Source of the DNA: Myxocyprinus asiaticus
Taxonomy: Eukaryota > Chordata > Actinopteri > Cypriniformes > Catostomidae
DNA: 64,000 nucleotides
Reading direction: 5' to 3'
Assembly (NCBI RefSeq): GCF_019703515.2
Contig: NC_059372.1
Location: 18,085,492 to 18,149,491 of the forward strand
Both the position numbers and the translations under genes were made by a program. Numbering within the stretch: the stretch's first letter is position 1; each line of letters starts with the position of its first letter. Shown here piece by piece: positions 47,611 through 60,649 of the stretch. The notes beneath the pieces are model-generated. The model was not told where the DNA came from. It did no database searches and worked only from the letters and a program-made list of their open reading frames with translations.

Positions 47611-48895
47611 AACATCAGAATCAGAATCAGCTTTATTGCCAAGTATGCTTACACATACAAGGAATTTGTCTTGGTGACAGGAGCTTCCAGTGTACAACAA
47701 TACAAAACAATACAAAAACAGCAGCAAGACATAGATAATAATAAAAAAATAAAAATAAAAACTAAGTATACACATACGTACAGACACATACATACATACA
47801 CACATACACATGGGTAGTGCAAATCTAATACAATCTGTTATGTACAGTGTAAATACAAATCTGTTATGTACAGTGCAAATGTTTTTTTTTTGTTTTTTTT
47901 TTCAGAGGAATGAAATAGCAGATGTGGTTGGATGTGTTGGATAAATATAAGAAAGACTAAAGTGTGTATTGCACATAGTTATTGCTCAATGGAGCAATTT
48001 AACTGTTCATGAGTTGGATAGCCTGAAGGAAAAAACTGTTCCTGTGCCTGACAGTTCTGGTGCTCAGAGCTCTGAAGCGTCAGCCAGAAGGCAACAGTTC
48101 AAAAAGGTAGTGGGCAGGGTGAGTGGGGTCCAGAGTGATTTTTCTTCACTCTGGAAGTGTATAGTTCTTGAAGGGGTGCAACCAATAATCCTCTCAGCAG
48201 TCCAAACTGTCCTTTGTAGTCTTCTGATGTCTGATTTCGTAGCTGAACCAAACCAGACAGTTATTGAAGTGCAGAGGACAGACTCAATGACTGCTGAGTA
48301 GAACTGTATCAGCAGTGCCTGTTGCAGGTTGAATTTCCTCAGCTGGAGAAGGAAGTACAACCTCTGCTGGGCCTTTTTCACAGTGGAGTCAATGTGGGTC
48401 TCCCACTTCAGGTCCTGTGAGATGGTAGTGCCCAGGAACCTGAATGACTCCACTGCTGCCACAGTGCTGTTTAGAATGGTGAGGGGGTAGTGTTGGGGTG
48501 TTCCTCCTAAAGTCCACAATCTTCTCCACCGTTTTGAGCGTGTTCAGCTCAAGGTTGTTTTGACTGCACCAGACAGACAGCTGTTTAACCTCCCTTCTGT
48601 ATGCAGACTCATCGTCATCTCGGATGAGGCAGATGACAATGGTGTCATCTGCAAACTTCAGGAGCTTAACAGAGGGGTCCTTGGCGATGCAGTCATTGGT
48701 GTAGAGGGAGAAGAGTAGTGGGGAGAGCACACATCCCTGGGGGGCACCAGTGCTGATTGTACAGGTGCTGGAAGTGTGTTTCCCCTGTCTCACAAGCTGC
48801 TGCCTGTCCATCAGAAAGCTGGTAATCCACTGACAGATAGACATGGGAACAGAGAGTTGGTGTAATCACACACCCTGCCCATTTCACAAGCAAGA
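47611..48895 (-). mobile_element. 5'-truncated LINE (jockey/CR1/L2-like group)
   Basis: On the minus strand it runs from reverse transcriptase codons into a 3' UTR. It ends CCAATAAAGCTGATTCTGAT-type sequence, seen on the plus strand as CAGAATCAGAATCAGC at 47615-47630, the known 3' signature of a widespread fish LINE. AT-rich simple sequence at 47720-47890 and a T run near 47882 lie in the UTR. The exact clade is not resolved. Confidence 0.82.
48064..48844 (-). pseudogene. LINE reverse transcriptase fragment
   Basis: The first segment (48844-48389) carries [20 protein letters not shown] and the catalytic [14 protein letters not shown]. After a frameshift near 48490, the second (48519-48064) carries [34 protein letters not shown] and SVLCTSITVWFGSATKSDIR. 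Endonuclease and N-terminal reverse transcriptase are missing. Confidence 0.87.
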
Positions 48896-49334
48896 GGGAA
48901 GCTCAAGCTGAGGTATCATGCTATCTAGTTATCTAATTTCTTTGGGCACCGCTTTGTTTATTGGACATTTTAACGGATTTGTACTGTGTCCGCATTTATT
49001 TATTTATTTTTCCCGAACCTGTACCGTTGTGCGCTGGATACATATCCTGACAAGTTTGGCAAAACTCCGCTTTTGACATTGAACCGCCTCAATCCCCGGC
49101 TGGCCTTGTTTTGGCCCAAGGGCAATAGGTGGACTAAAGGTTATTGGCCCCAAGAAAGCCCAGAGGAGGCACAGTGAAGCCCCGGAAGTGACAGTGGGAA
49201 CGTAACTGGCCCTGGCACATACTAGCACGTCCTCATTTGGCCCGGTAGTGGAAACGTGGCTGCTTTGTGTGTGCAAGACTAACAGTAGGCAAGACAGTTC
49301 ACAAATAGCGAGCAACGGGACTCAGGTTCATATC
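48896..49334. other. Unassigned sequence right of the LINE
   Basis: See the note on the similar segment at 47489-47610. No coding potential is supported. Confidence 0.35.
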
Positions 49335-49457
49335 CTGATCTCAAAAAATATTTCAGTCAATTAGAGTTATAATTTACGCATTTCAATTGTATAACAAATT
49401 TCCATCAAAGTGAACTGAGTAATCTTCAACGAAATTAAATTAATAAAACTTTCATTT

Positions 49458-49531
<74 letters not shown>

Positions 49532-49660
49532 TTTTATTTAATTTTGAAAATTACTAATTTAATTTGAAGATTTATTCATTTAATTTAAGATGATTAAATT
49601 CAGTTTGATAGAAATGTTTTATGCAATTGAAATGTGTAATCTTAAAAATAAACTTTTTTC
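49335..49660. mobile_element. Short palindromic MITE, copy 2, with a (TA)n centre
   Basis: Left arm CATTTCAATTGTATAACAAA then TTTCCATCAAAGTGAACTG. The right arm (49598-49645) is complementary (CAGTTTGATAGAAATG, CAATTGAAATG). Same family as 13955-14160, but the loop has become a long TA microsatellite. Confidence 0.68.
49460..49529. repeat. (TA)n microsatellite
   Basis: About 35 TA units at the centre of the palindrome. Confidence 0.95.
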
Positions 49661-51617
49661 GTTCTATGGAAATTCTTTTGTTTCACTGGGGGGAAAAGTA
49701 ATTTCAGCTTCAAGCAGCATGAGGGTCTGGATGATTTTCAGTTTATAGCAAGTGATTTGTAGAAGTTGCTATTGATTAAACTTATCAAATTTAGACATGA
49801 ATGAGAAATTTCTGCCACAGCGTTTTAGACAAATACCTGAAAAACCATGCAAATGTAGTACTCAACTACAGTACATTTACGAAGAAACATTTTGTTTTGT
49901 TTTTGTAGTTAAATTTAAATTTCACTTGGCTAAACAATCTGAGGGGCCACATGTAATCTGACTGCTTGCCTTTTGATACATTTTTGCACTAGATTTTCAT
50001 CTATGTGTATTTTGAGGCCAGCACCTCATTTACGTAACTAAAACTGATTAACAGAAAATGTCCTATGAATAACATTTGAACAACAACAGTGCCTTGAGGT
50101 TACATCAACATACCTAAGTGTGTGGATTTGTGCTTACAAAAATACTTGACTTAATTGTTTTAAATTTTGCTGTGAATGAATCATCCCTTGATTTTTCTTA
50201 AATTTTTTAATTCATTAATTATTTGTTTAATTATTATTATTTATTAGAAATAGAGACATAAGTGAGTCCTGTGTGTATTTCCCAAAGATAAATATACAAC
50301 ACATTACATATAAATTTCAAATTCATGTTCAGGTGGAAGCATGCCTTCAGATCAAAGCCAAGGCAATCAAAATGCTTTGGTTACCAGCAGCAGCTTTGAT
50401 GTCCCCTCACAATGCTTTCATTGGAGCTCAGGGCACAAACCTTTGGTTAATAAAACATATCCTAGAGAAATCCAACTGGCCAAAAAAAGGCAGAAAGAAC
50501 AAAAACATGCATTTAACTGTTTTAGGGAATGTGCTGTTTTTATACCATGACCATAGGAAATAATATAACATGATAATACTGCTTGATATAAGATGTATAA
50601 TGTAATTTTAAGATGAAACAACATTTAATTCCTTAAGTGTATTGGTGTTTCTTGTGTCTTCATTTTGCTGATTAAGATGGTCCCTCAGTGAATTGGACAA
50701 GACCAGCATGTTTATTGTTTCTCTGCCTAATTACATTTGGTCCCTACTGACTTTTTAAGTAAACCAGAGACTTGATTTAATAAGTTACTGCATCATCATA
50801 TGCCACTGTTGAATAACATTAATGATCTTGTTGTTTCAATCCAAGCTGTTAAACCCAAGTGATTATGGTATTACATTATTTTAACTATATTTATTACACT
50901 TTTATCAGATCCAATTCACTGATGTCTTGTTAGAGTAGAATCTCCTGCATTAACTATGTATTTAGAATTTAATTAATCCAATGATTTAAAAATCTAATTG
51001 ACACAGAGTCAGCAGTGAAAATCAGAAGCACTCTTATGAAGGATTATGGATGAGATACTAAAGCGACTGCCATCAATATTCTGAGAGTGGACCAGACCGA
51101 TTATAAAATGAAACCTCTAAGATGATTTTGGTATCATCCAGGGGCGAGGCCACATTAAGGACAGGGTGGCACTGGTCCACCCAGATTGACGGCTGGTCCA
51201 CCCATTCAAAACAGCTGGAATACACTAATAGTTTGAAAATAAAAACAACTGCATTTCATAACACACCAACTAGCTCACATGCATGATAATCATCAAATTC
51301 TTGGTATAGATATAGTTGGAAAAATTTGTTTTTATTCAAAATCAGAAAGCTTTTACATGATAACGGTGAAGGGAAATGGGTCACGCCCACGCTTCACACC
51401 AAGTAAATTGTTTAGCTGCACAGCCCTATACAGACATGCATGTAATCGGATTCGCCCAACATCCAGATAATTAATCCACGTTGCGTGGTTTTGTTGCACT
51501 TCATTTCTTTAAAATTAATGTGGTAGTCCGGTAGAAGTTCCTGTAGATGGCATGACATTTCTGTGGTTTGGCATGGTACTTAACATCCAAAACAAACCAC
51601 TTACATGGTCACATATA
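49661..51617. other. Non-coding sequence
   Basis: AT-rich. A 96-codon ORF (50273-50563) and shadows show no family features. Positions 51137-51210 (CCAGGGGCGAGGCC, repeated TGGTCCACCCA) look like the start of a decayed hAT-like element. Confidence 0.45.
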
Positions 51618-53193
51618 CAGGTGCATCTCAATAAATTAGAATGTCATGGAAAAGTTCATTTATTTCAGTAATTCAACTCAAATTGTGAAACTTGTGTATT
51701 AAATAAATTCAATGCACACAGACTGAAGTAGTTTAAGTCTTTGGTTCTTTTAATTGTGATGATTTTGGCTCACATTTAACAAAAACCCACCAATTCACTA
51801 ACTCAAAAAATTAGAATACATCATAAGACCAATAATAAAAACATTTTTAGTGAATTGTTGGCCTTCTGGAAAGTATGTTCATTTACTGTATATGTACTCA
51901 ATACTTGGTAGGGGCTCCCTTTGTTTTAATTACTGCCTCAATTCGGCGTGGCATGGAGGTGATCAGTTTGTGGCACTGCTGAGGTGGTATGGAAGCCCAG
52001 GTTTCTTTGACAGTGGCCTTCAGCTCATCTGCATTTTTTGGTCTCTTGTTTCTCATTTTCCTCTTGACAATAACCCATAGATTCTCTATGGGGTTCAGGT
52101 CTGGTGAGTTTGCTGGCCAGTCAAGCACACCAACACCATGGTCATTTAACCAACTTTTGGTGCTTTTGGCAGTGTGGGCAGGTGCCAAATCCTGCTGGAA
52201 AATGAAATCAGCATCTTTAAAAAGCTGGTCAGCAGAAGGAAGCATGAAGTGCTCCAAAATGTCTTGGTAAACGGGTGCAGTGACTTTGGTTTTCAAAAAA
52301 CACAATGGACCAACACCAGCAGATGACATTGCACCCCAAATCATCACAGACTGTGGAAACTTAACACTGGACTTCAAGCAACATGGGCTACGAGCTTCTC
52401 CACCCTTCCTCCAGACTCTAGGACCTTAGTTTCCAAATGAAATACAAAACTTGCTCTCATCTGAAAAGAGGACTTTGGAACACTGGGCAACAGTCCAGTT
52501 CTTCTTCTCCTTAGCCCAGGTAAGACGCCTCTGACGTTGTCTGTGGTTCAGGAGTGGCTTAACAAGAGGAATACGACAACTGTAGCCAAATTCCTTGACA
52601 CGTCTGTGTGTGGTGGCTCTTGATGCCTTGACCCCAGCCTCAGTCCATTCCTTGTTCACCCAAATTCTTGAATCGATTTTGCTTGACAATCATAAGGCTG
52701 CGGTTCTCTCGGTTGGTTGAGCATCTTTTTCTTCCACACTTTTTCCTTCCACTCAACTTTCTGTTAACATGCTTGGATACAGCACTCTGTGAACAGCCAG
52801 CTTCTTTGGCAATGAACGTTTGTGGCTTACCCTCCTTGTGAAGGGTGTCAATGATTGTCTTCTGGACAACTGTCAGATCAGCAGTCTTCCCCATGATTGT
52901 GTAGCCTAGTGAACCAAACTGAGAGACCGTTTTGAAGGCTCAGGAAACCTTTGCAGGTGTTTTGAGTTGATTAGCTGATTGGCTTGTCACCATATTCTAA
53001 TTTTTTGAGATAGTGAATTGGTGGGTTTTTGTTGAATGTGAGCCAAAATCATCACAATTAAAAGAACCAAAGACTTAAACTACTTCAGTCTGTGTGCACT
53101 GAATTTATTTAATACATGAGTTTCACAATTTGAGTTGAATTACTGAAATAAATGAACTTTTCCATGACATTCTAATTTATTGAGATGCACCTG
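51618..53193 (-). mobile_element. Tc1-like transposon, copy 2, same family as copy 1
   Basis: 1576 bp flanked by TA (51616-51617, 53194-53195), with the same inverted repeats and inner/outer words. Nearly identical to 42939-44519. The 5-bp length difference equals one visible deletion in the transposase. Confidence 0.95.
51898..52894 (-). pseudogene. Tc1-like transposase, copy 2, inactivated
   Basis: Starts MGKTADLTVVQKTI as in copy 1, but a 5-bp deletion near 52655-52660 (CCTTGTTCACCC where copy 1 has CCTTGTGAAGTTCACCC) shifts the frame after RFKNLGE. A later CAA>TAA change at about 52426-52428 turns the Gln of NQGPRVW into a stop. The catalytic codons (SDESK, QQDLAPAH, NPIENLW) are still present. 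Confidence 0.93.
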
Positions 53194-53545
53194 TACAGTA
53201 ATAGGATGACCAAATGGGAATTCTAAAATGCCTAAATGTCCAGGATTTGGCTTTGTTTTTATATTGACGTGCTCTTTAAAGTCTTTATACATTCTGTATG
53301 TGTGTATTTGCCATTAAAAGCCATTTAAACCTAGAGCATCAGTTTAATTTTACCCATTTACATGGCCTTTCTCTCTTTGCACGTGCATGTTAATGAGTGC
53401 AGGAGAGAGCGAGAGAGCTCTATATTTTGTCTTTTCTCTTAATTTATGTACGTTGTTTTGTACTGTGTTTGTTTTTGCACTATTTTCTGAGTATGCAGCT
53501 AAGTTGCCATTGTTATGACAATAAAAATGTAAAGAGTGTGTGTGG

Positions 53546-53562
53546 TGGGGGGGGGGGGGGGG
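53546..53562. repeat. Homopolymer G run
   Basis: About 16 consecutive G after a short (TG)n, a potential polymorphic or error-prone site. Confidence 0.9.
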
Positions 53563-55202
53563 TGGCATTTTTCATTTAAAAATGATGCTAAAATTCGCTA
53601 CATTCCATACAAAGTAATGATAACAATTATTTTCGATATTAATAACAAAATAATATAAAATTACTTTTAAAAATAACATTCCCCAACTCTGCAAAAAGAA
53701 CACCTGTTTCACCAGACTCACACTTGCTATGTATCATTTTTTTCAATGTTAATATTGGCTATTTCATGACTATATCAAATAGTATTTATCAGTAAAATTA
53801 AAACAAAAGAAGATACAAATCTGTCAAGTCTGTCTGAGTGATAGAAAAAGTTCATTTGTTGTGCAACATCTGTGTGTGATCTGGCACAAAAAGTCAGAAA
53901 ATACAATTATCCAGAACACAGATGAGACTGAAGGGGGAAACGAGCCGTCTCATTTTACTTACTATTTAAAATAAATACTATGCAACATTACATAGCTCCA
54001 AAAAGGACAAAACATCAGCCAAAAGAGAGAGATTTTGTCAGCTAAATTAAAGATTTGATCTTCAGGGAAGTAGATACACCTGTGCACAAAAGGAGGACTG
54101 AAAAATGTCTAGTGTAATAATGTAATAATGATTTTTTGCAACATAGTCTCATGAGAATTCGTCACAATAATTCTTGGTGGCGAATCCAATCTCGTACTAT
54201 TGTGACGAATTCTCATTAGATCGGGCTGATTTTTTTATTGCATCTGATCTTTTATATTATTTCATTGAATTTCATTCTATTTCATTTTTTTATTTAATCA
54301 CTATATATAACCTATTAAGGCAAATTATTTACAATAAACTTCATCACTGTATAAATGAGTATTATACTTGTTATTGTTTCTGTACCAGTGATTGTGCAAA
54401 TATGGAAAAGATTGTGTAAATGAGCGAATATTGATTCCTAACAGCTGATGAAAGGGGTACGCTACATAATATTCACAATGAAGTTAGACAGCAGCACTAT
54501 AGAGAATCAAACATCTACTAAGACATAATTTTCTCTTTTCATTTAGAATGTGATATCTTTTTAGTGTTTAGTCATTTTCACACAAATTTAAACACAAACA
54601 ACAATGCATTTCATAGAGAAGTCATTGTATGAACAAGTGCAGCAGGTTGGCCTTAAGTGATAAAACAGAGATTTCGCTGCCAGGGAGGAAGTTATTTCCA
54701 GTAGATGAATAGCTGTTTTACAGTATTTTTTTTTTCCATACTTTCTGGCTAAAAAGAGAACTAGTTATGCACTCACTCAGCAGTTTTAACAGCAGAAAAT
54801 GAACACGTGTCTCAAAATGTTTTCACTCTATTATAAGCATGATAGCATTTGTCACCAGGGACTAAAAACGGTTCAAGAAAAGAAAACTGAACATTTTTAG
54901 CAGAACATAACCGAAAACAAAGTGATTTTCAATTGTACTGGAGTGCAAACATTATTTTTAAATGCTGATAACATGATCTGGTGCATGACATGTCTGGAGC
55001 ATGTGCAAGAAACACTTTAGGTTATGTGGCTCCAAAAGTCTTCGCAGTCTCAATGGTAAATCATTACGTCAACAGGTTTCACATTCAGCAACAAAGAAGC
55101 ACTGAACACTGACGCAAGTAGCTCTATGCTTATGCAGACACAGTTTGCATAACAATGTTTCATAATGTCAAAAAAAGAGATATTCTTTCTGTTTTCACAC
55201 TT
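53563..55202. other. Non-coding AT-rich sequence
   Basis: The inverted words CATGAGAATTCGTCACAATA (54150) and TATTGTGACGAATTCTCATT (54198) face each other across about 30 bp, a short hairpin. Nothing else recognised. Confidence 0.45.
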
Positions 55203-55455
55203 AAAGCAATAGTTCACCCTAAAAGAAAATTCTGTCATTATTTACTCACCTTCATGTTTCTCCAAACCTGTATGACTTTCTTTCTTACATGGAATAAAAA
55301 AAAATATTATGCAGAATTTTAGCCTCAGTCCCCTTTCATTGCATCTTTTTTTTTTCTCTCTATTCAATGAAAGTGAATGGTGACTGAAGCTAACGTTCAG
55401 CGTAAATATGTCCTTTTATGTTCCACGGAAGAAAGTGGTGAACTATAATTTATGT
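55203..55455. mobile_element. Palindromic MITE fragment of the TTCACCC family
   Basis: CAATAGTTCACCCTAAAAG, then TTATTTACTCACCTTCATGT and CCAAACCTGTATGACTTTCT. The right arm has GAAAGTGAATGGTGACTGAAGC and ends GGTGAACTATAATTT. Confidence 0.65.
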
Positions 55456-56715
55456 CAGTTAATATGTTTTTAGATTATTCCTGATGCATTCAAGACATTT
55501 GGTAAGGGTGTAATGGAAATTTCTGGGCTAAGTATGTAAAAACAGGGAATTTTTATAAGAACAAACTGTGTTTCTGTGATTGAGTAATAATATCAATTAA
55601 ATATAACTGTGAATTAAGTAAGTAAGACCAGCTAGGACTGGTTTGTTGTTTTTGGTACACTGACATTTTTATCTGGCTAAATCACACAGAGACTATATCC
55701 TTATGTTATCTGCTTTAAACAAGGATGTTTTGTTCAGCAACAAAATTTAAACCAATCAGAATGAAGTAAACAAGTTTAATGGGATGTGATCATGCAATAA
55801 TGTATATAAGCTAGGTTTAACTTTGTTGAGTGGAGAGCCTCCCACTGCTGCGGGACCACACGGCCGTAAACCAATAAACAGGGAAATGGGGTAAACTGTC
55901 TCGCTGTTATCGCTGCGCAGCAAAAGAGCACAATGCATGAGACCCTCAGATAAGAACATAGAGTGAATGTATCAGTGCTAGAAGCAGAATATAAGACTCT
56001 CAGATTAGATTATTGAGTGAGTATTGGTGCTCAGGTAGGACATAAGAGACCTCCGCTGGAGTTAGTATGTCTGAGGACATTACACCATCAACCTGTCGGT
56101 TAAAGGGCGAGTTGTAAGATATTGGGAAACAATGACACCAGTAAAGGATTCAAGTCAGATGTAAAATTTCTAGGACAAGTGTTAAAGCTAAAATTTTGAA
56201 AATACAAGTAACTGATGTACGTACTTGAAATACTTACAAATGGCAGTATTCATAATATAGATTATCTTAAACATAGTGTTGTTAGTAGTGTACCCAGTAC
56301 TTAAATATTTAGTAAAAATAAATATTTAGTTGAATTTGCCAGCAAATAATTAATTATTAGACAATGACTGAGTCCAGAGGAATAATGACTTGAAGCAGAC
56401 CATCTCATCAGCTGCAGTTACATATAATTAATTGACAAGAAAAAATCATAATCACCACAAAACTGTCAATCCATTAATTTGGTGTTTTAAGTGTCAAACA
56501 ACCATTGCTTTAGTAAATGGCATTTAAACAATACTATAACAAATATATGCTATCTATTCTTTGAGGGAAATGTTTATACCGTATGTACTGTAGACTATTA
56601 TACTATATGTTATATTTTTGTTCAACAGTCAGCATAACATAATTTGATGTTTTTCTTGATGCTGACCACAGTGAATGAGACATACTGATCAAAAAAGCAA
56701 ATATCTTAACCATGC
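55456..56715. other. Non-coding, downstream of cort
   Basis: A GC-rich island at 55830-55940 (CTCCCACTGCTGCGGGACC) carries a 67-codon ORF without family features. Confidence 0.45.
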
Positions 56716-56721
56716 TTTATT
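56716..56721 (-). terminator. cort: Poly(A) signal of the somatostatin/cortistatin gene
   Basis: AATAAA on the minus strand, 216 bp beyond the stop codon. It is the first canonical signal found downstream. Confidence 0.6.
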
Positions 56722-56936
56722 TTTTTAATGCTGAATAACAAAAAGGTCCATAAATATATTAAAGAATAGATCAATAAATAAATAAATATAATCATCAATG
56801 TCTTTAACAAACAGACTGTGTCAGAGTAAATCCCCGGAGACCTTTCTTCAGACACTGGAGATGGTATGTATAGTGGAGGTCTGCACAGTTCATGTCAGGT
56901 ATCAGGGAGTGTGGAATTGTTGCAGGGCTTGAGCTG

Positions 56937-57590
56937 TTAGCACGATGTGAAGGTCTTCCAGAAGAAGTTTTTGCAGGGGGCTTTTCGGTCGCGCTGTGGC
57001 AGCTGTGATAACCGGTTGTAGATGGCCCTTTCTTCCAGACGGGACTCAAGGGGCTCCTCCATCTCCAGAGGGGCTGGTGCTATCTCCCCAGCAAGCATGC
57101 TGTTATCTACTTCATCCAGCAGCCCAGAAATCATCTTTAGGATCAGCTCCTTACGCTCTTTACTTAGTTCCTGATGAGAAAAAAAATTTAGTTGAATAAG
57201 ATGTATGATGTTTTAAAATGGATTTCAAATTCACAAATTCATATAAAATCATTGCCCTATGCACTTAATAAAGTAACTTCTAAAATACTACTTTTAATAG
57301 TAATACTACTATTATGAATATTCAAATTATAGAATGGTTTCTTAAGGACATTGAACATCAGGATGCATATAAATACAAAAGATTTTCTTGGTCAAACTCA
57401 AATTTAAAACTGAATCACTAAAAAAAACACATATACATTGCTCATTGAACATCTCAAACATAGTGAAGTGTACTTGGCACCCACTCACCCTACTGTGCAC
57501 TAGGTTCCTCTCCTCCACTGGAAGCACGGCAGCTGCTCTCACACTGTACAGCACCAGCAAAAGAGACACTAGGGTTGCCAAAAACTGCAT
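56937..57590 (-). CDS. cort: Preprosomatostatin-2 / cortistatin precursor, [Pro2]-somatostatin-14
   Basis: Two exons: 57590-57489 (34 codons) and 57170-56937 (77 codons plus stop), joined in phase 0 across a 318-bp GT-AG intron (AGG|GTGAGT ... CATCAG|GAA). The 111-residue product has a signal peptide (MQFLATLVSLLLVLYSVRA, likely cut just after). A helical acidic spacer follows (ELSKERKELILKMISGLLDE), then a basic RK cleavage site at 96-97 and the C-terminal 14-mer APCKNFFWKTFTSC, with Cys100-Cys111 forming the ring and FWKT as receptor core. Pro at position 2 marks the fish [Pro2]SS-14 gene, the orthologue of mammalian cortistatin (also called sst2/PSS2). It is a secreted neuropeptide that inhibits hormone release through somatostatin receptors. 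Every element is intact. Confidence 0.95.
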
Positions 57591-57733
57591 ACTGACGAAA
57601 TAAGAGTGAGCAAAAATAAAAGTGTGCAAAGATCAGATGGAAAAGAGGAGCAGTAACTTCGAAGATGATGTAGCTCCTGTTGCAGAATAAAGCTGGAGAG
57701 ATCTTGGTCTTTGAGTGCTTGAGGTGGCAAGGT

Positions 57734-57760
57734 CTTATATACCAGTCCCCTACTGACGCA
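57734..57760 (-). promoter_or_regulatory. cort: Core promoter of cort: TATA box and CRE-like site
   Basis: The minus strand has TATATAAG (57734-57741) about 145 bp upstream of the ATG and, 12 bp further upstream, TGCGTCAG (57753-57760), one change from a cAMP-response-element half-site layout. Somatostatin genes are classically cAMP-responsive through a CRE close to the TATA box. Assignment here is by position and motif only. Confidence 0.55.
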
Positions 57761-58974
57761 GCAGTTGGAGGATGGAGGGAAGGGGTGGGGGGTTTGGGGG
57801 AGTGTGAGGCTTAGGGACTAACAAAAGCATTGAGTAGTTAACCCCCCAATAAACCAGAGACGTTCTGCTAGTGAGAAGGACTGCGCCACCATGCTCACGT
57901 CATAGCTCTAAAAATGGTACTGATTTCAGTGAAAGCGGAGGCAAGGAAGAAAAAAACTTCACTGACGATGCATCTACCGTTAACGCAAAGTGATTCTGAA
58001 AAGTTCTGTGGGCCACACATTTGTATGCGAATTATAATTTACATCTATGTAGAGTGAAATGACATGCAGGCAATGAACCATATTGATAGAGCATGGCAGG
58101 CACACATACACTGTAATTATGTGATGTTCTCACTCAGTGGTATTGTGATATCAATACAGTGTTTCACAAATTAATCACACTAACTCGTCTTGTTGTATAC
58201 AGTGATTTTTGTGGCACTCTTCTCTCATTTTAGCATGTAATTCTCCAGAACTCCTCCTCCTCCTTCAAACTGCCATCGAACTGTCTGGCACCTGGAACAG
58301 CTGAGATAACGGTTTTTATGGTTTTTAAGAAGAAAGAAAAAGGATGTTGTGATTCACACATAGAATGTAACTGCAGTGAATAACAAGTCTTTTATCAAAC
58401 TTCAACTGCAGACTAAAAATCTTACAAATAAATTTAATCTTAATCTTAAATACAATATCTAATATATTCAAACATAACCTTAAACTTAAACATAATCTTA
58501 AATAAAAACATACCATGTAATATAAGGGTAAACATCAGCATACAAGGAAAAAGATTATGGGTGAGTCAATACTACTGCAATAAATCTAATGAAAACTTAG
58601 AAGAAAAGAAAACATGAAATAAAATAACATCTTATTGTAAATCATTTTTAAAAATGTGCATGTAATATAAGAACAAACATCAGCACATGAGGAAAAAGAT
58701 ACTGCAGTAAATATGATGAAAACATAAGATAACGCAATACTATAACAATTATTTAAAGATTACATTTGTATGAATTGCATGGAAAATAGGCTCTAAAGGT
58801 ACAGATTTTTCTTCAGCAGAATGTAAAAGCTATTGCCCAATAAAGATTTTGAATAAATTAATAACAATACACAGAGAAAGTTTGTTGAGCACTAATTGGA
58901 GGTAAATTAATTGAATTATTTTAATATAGAAGGGAAATTAATGTGAAGATATGAAGCCAATAAGTTATATTTTT
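57761..58974. other. Upstream region of cort, non-coding
   Basis: A G-rich stretch (57781-57800) and AT-rich sequence. CTTAAACTTAAACATAATCTTAAA-type words repeat at 58430-58510. No gene seen. Confidence 0.45.
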
Positions 58975-59540
58975 AAAAGAATAGTCCACCCAAAAAAATT
59001 CTCTCATCATTTACTCACCCTCATGCCATCCCAAATGTAAATGACTTTCTTTCTTCTGCTGAACACAAACAAAGATTTTTAGAAGAATATCTCACCTCTG
59101 TTGGTCCATACAATGCAAGTGAATGGTGACCAGAACTTTCAAGGTCCAAAAAGCATATCAAGGCATCATAAAAGTAATCCATATCTTCATTTATATTCTT
59201 TGTGCATATCGCCACCTACCGGGCAGGGAGGAGAATTTATTGTAAAAAAAAGAACTTAAATATTGATCTGTTTCTCACCCACAGCATCATATCGCTTCTG
59301 AAGATATGGATTAAACCACTGGGGTTGTATGGATTACTTTTATTCTGCCTGTATGTGCTTTTTGGAGCTTCAAAGTTCAGGCCACTTGCATTGAATGGAC
59401 CTACAGAACTGAAATATTCTTCTAAAAATCTTAATTTGTGTTCAGCAGAAGAAAGAAAGTCATTCACATTTGGGATGGCATAAGGGTGAGTAAATGATAA
59501 GAGAATTTTATTTTTATTTGGGTGAACTATTCCTTTAAAG
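58975..59540. mobile_element. Large palindromic MITE, both arms intact
   Basis: Left arm: AGAATAGTCCACCCAAAAAA, TCATCATTTACTCACCCTCA, CTTTCTTTCTTCTGCTGAAC. Right arm: GTTCAGCAGAAGAAAGAAAG, GGTGAGTAAATGATAAGAG, GGGTGAACTATTCCTTTAAA. The arms pair over roughly 150-200 bp with a 250-bp loop. The 62-93-codon ORFs in both arms read through the repeat and are mirror products, not genes. Confidence 0.8.
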
Positions 59541-60649
59541 ATTCAGTGTTTTGAATAATTTAGCACAAACATTTTAGTGCAGATAGCACAATATCCAAAA
59601 TGTAATGCACCATACGTAAGTAGCCCATGTGTGTTCACAGTGTATGTTTAATTCAATCTGAATAAAAAAAGATCATGTAATCAATAAGGGACAGGTGAAA
59701 AACAAAATGCATGATTTGGTCAATGGCACTTGGGCCCCTGTTCTCATTCTGGTCAGCTTCCTGGCACCCACACAGGATCTGAAAGACACCTCTTTGGATA
59801 TGCATACACACACCCCATCTGAGTTTACGTAGCTAGGAGCCCTAATACTCGCACTTTAGCACATTTTTCACAGCAGACAGATATGGGCAGACTTCAGGGC
59901 CTGGGGCTCTATAAAGATTAACAGTGTGTTGAGATGTGCTGCCCCGAGCTGAATCGTGATAAAGTGCGTTTGAAGAATTCATGCCAATTGACCACTGCCA
60001 AACAAATATAGCGTTCACTTGCCAGCCAACTTCAAACATATCTGGCGTCAGAGGAATACGCAAATCTTTCATTCTTCTGTTGTCACAGCAGGAGTTTTGA
60101 TGACTTCATAATTCTTCTTTTAAAAGGCGTACGTAATGCTTAACAAGTTTATTTTAAGTTCAAATAAATAAATGATCTGCCAAAATTTCTGGTAGCCCTT
60201 TAAATTACAGTGTCCATGTACACGTTATATGTTATTACTATCATTTACTGTAATAATAATTAAAAAAAGAATGCGTAATTACAAATAGCTCCACTAAATA
60301 ACCACATACTGTATTTGCTAAGTGTTTGTGGTATTACCAAAGTCTATTTAACCCAAGATGGACCACTTGTATTAAAACAAATGGGAGATATTGAAATGCC
60401 CAATATGGCGGATATAGAAAAGGAAGTCCCAGGGTGTGTTCCATTCAGAAGTGATCATCACTAAGCCCTATTCCCTTTGAAGACTTTACAATCCACTGTG
60501 AAAGCTTTGGAGGGCTGAATGGTACGGGTCTCAAAAAATAAAGTTTATTTGGAACTCACCTTTTAAGCCATTTTTACTGGAAATTCTGTTTGAAGCGATC
60601 TTACAGCAATGTTATCAAGACTGTTCTCTCTTCATAGTGCACTTTGGAG
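59541..60649. other. Non-coding sequence
   Basis: No coding, RNA or element signal recognised. Confidence 0.45.

Noticed and set aside
47489..49265. Possible inverted repeat flanking the LINE (TTGGCCC words on both sides)
   Set aside because: The order of the shared words is not mirrored as a true inverted repeat requires; at most pieces of one older repeat.
57342..57629. 95-codon reading frame extending through the cort exon 1 donor
   Set aside because: Its first 13 codons lie upstream of the conserved Met and the part after VHSR is intron; the spliced model gives a complete precursor.
59021..59483. ORFs sharing the ending SAEERKSFTFGMA on opposite strands
   Set aside because: Mirror products of the two arms of a palindromic MITE.
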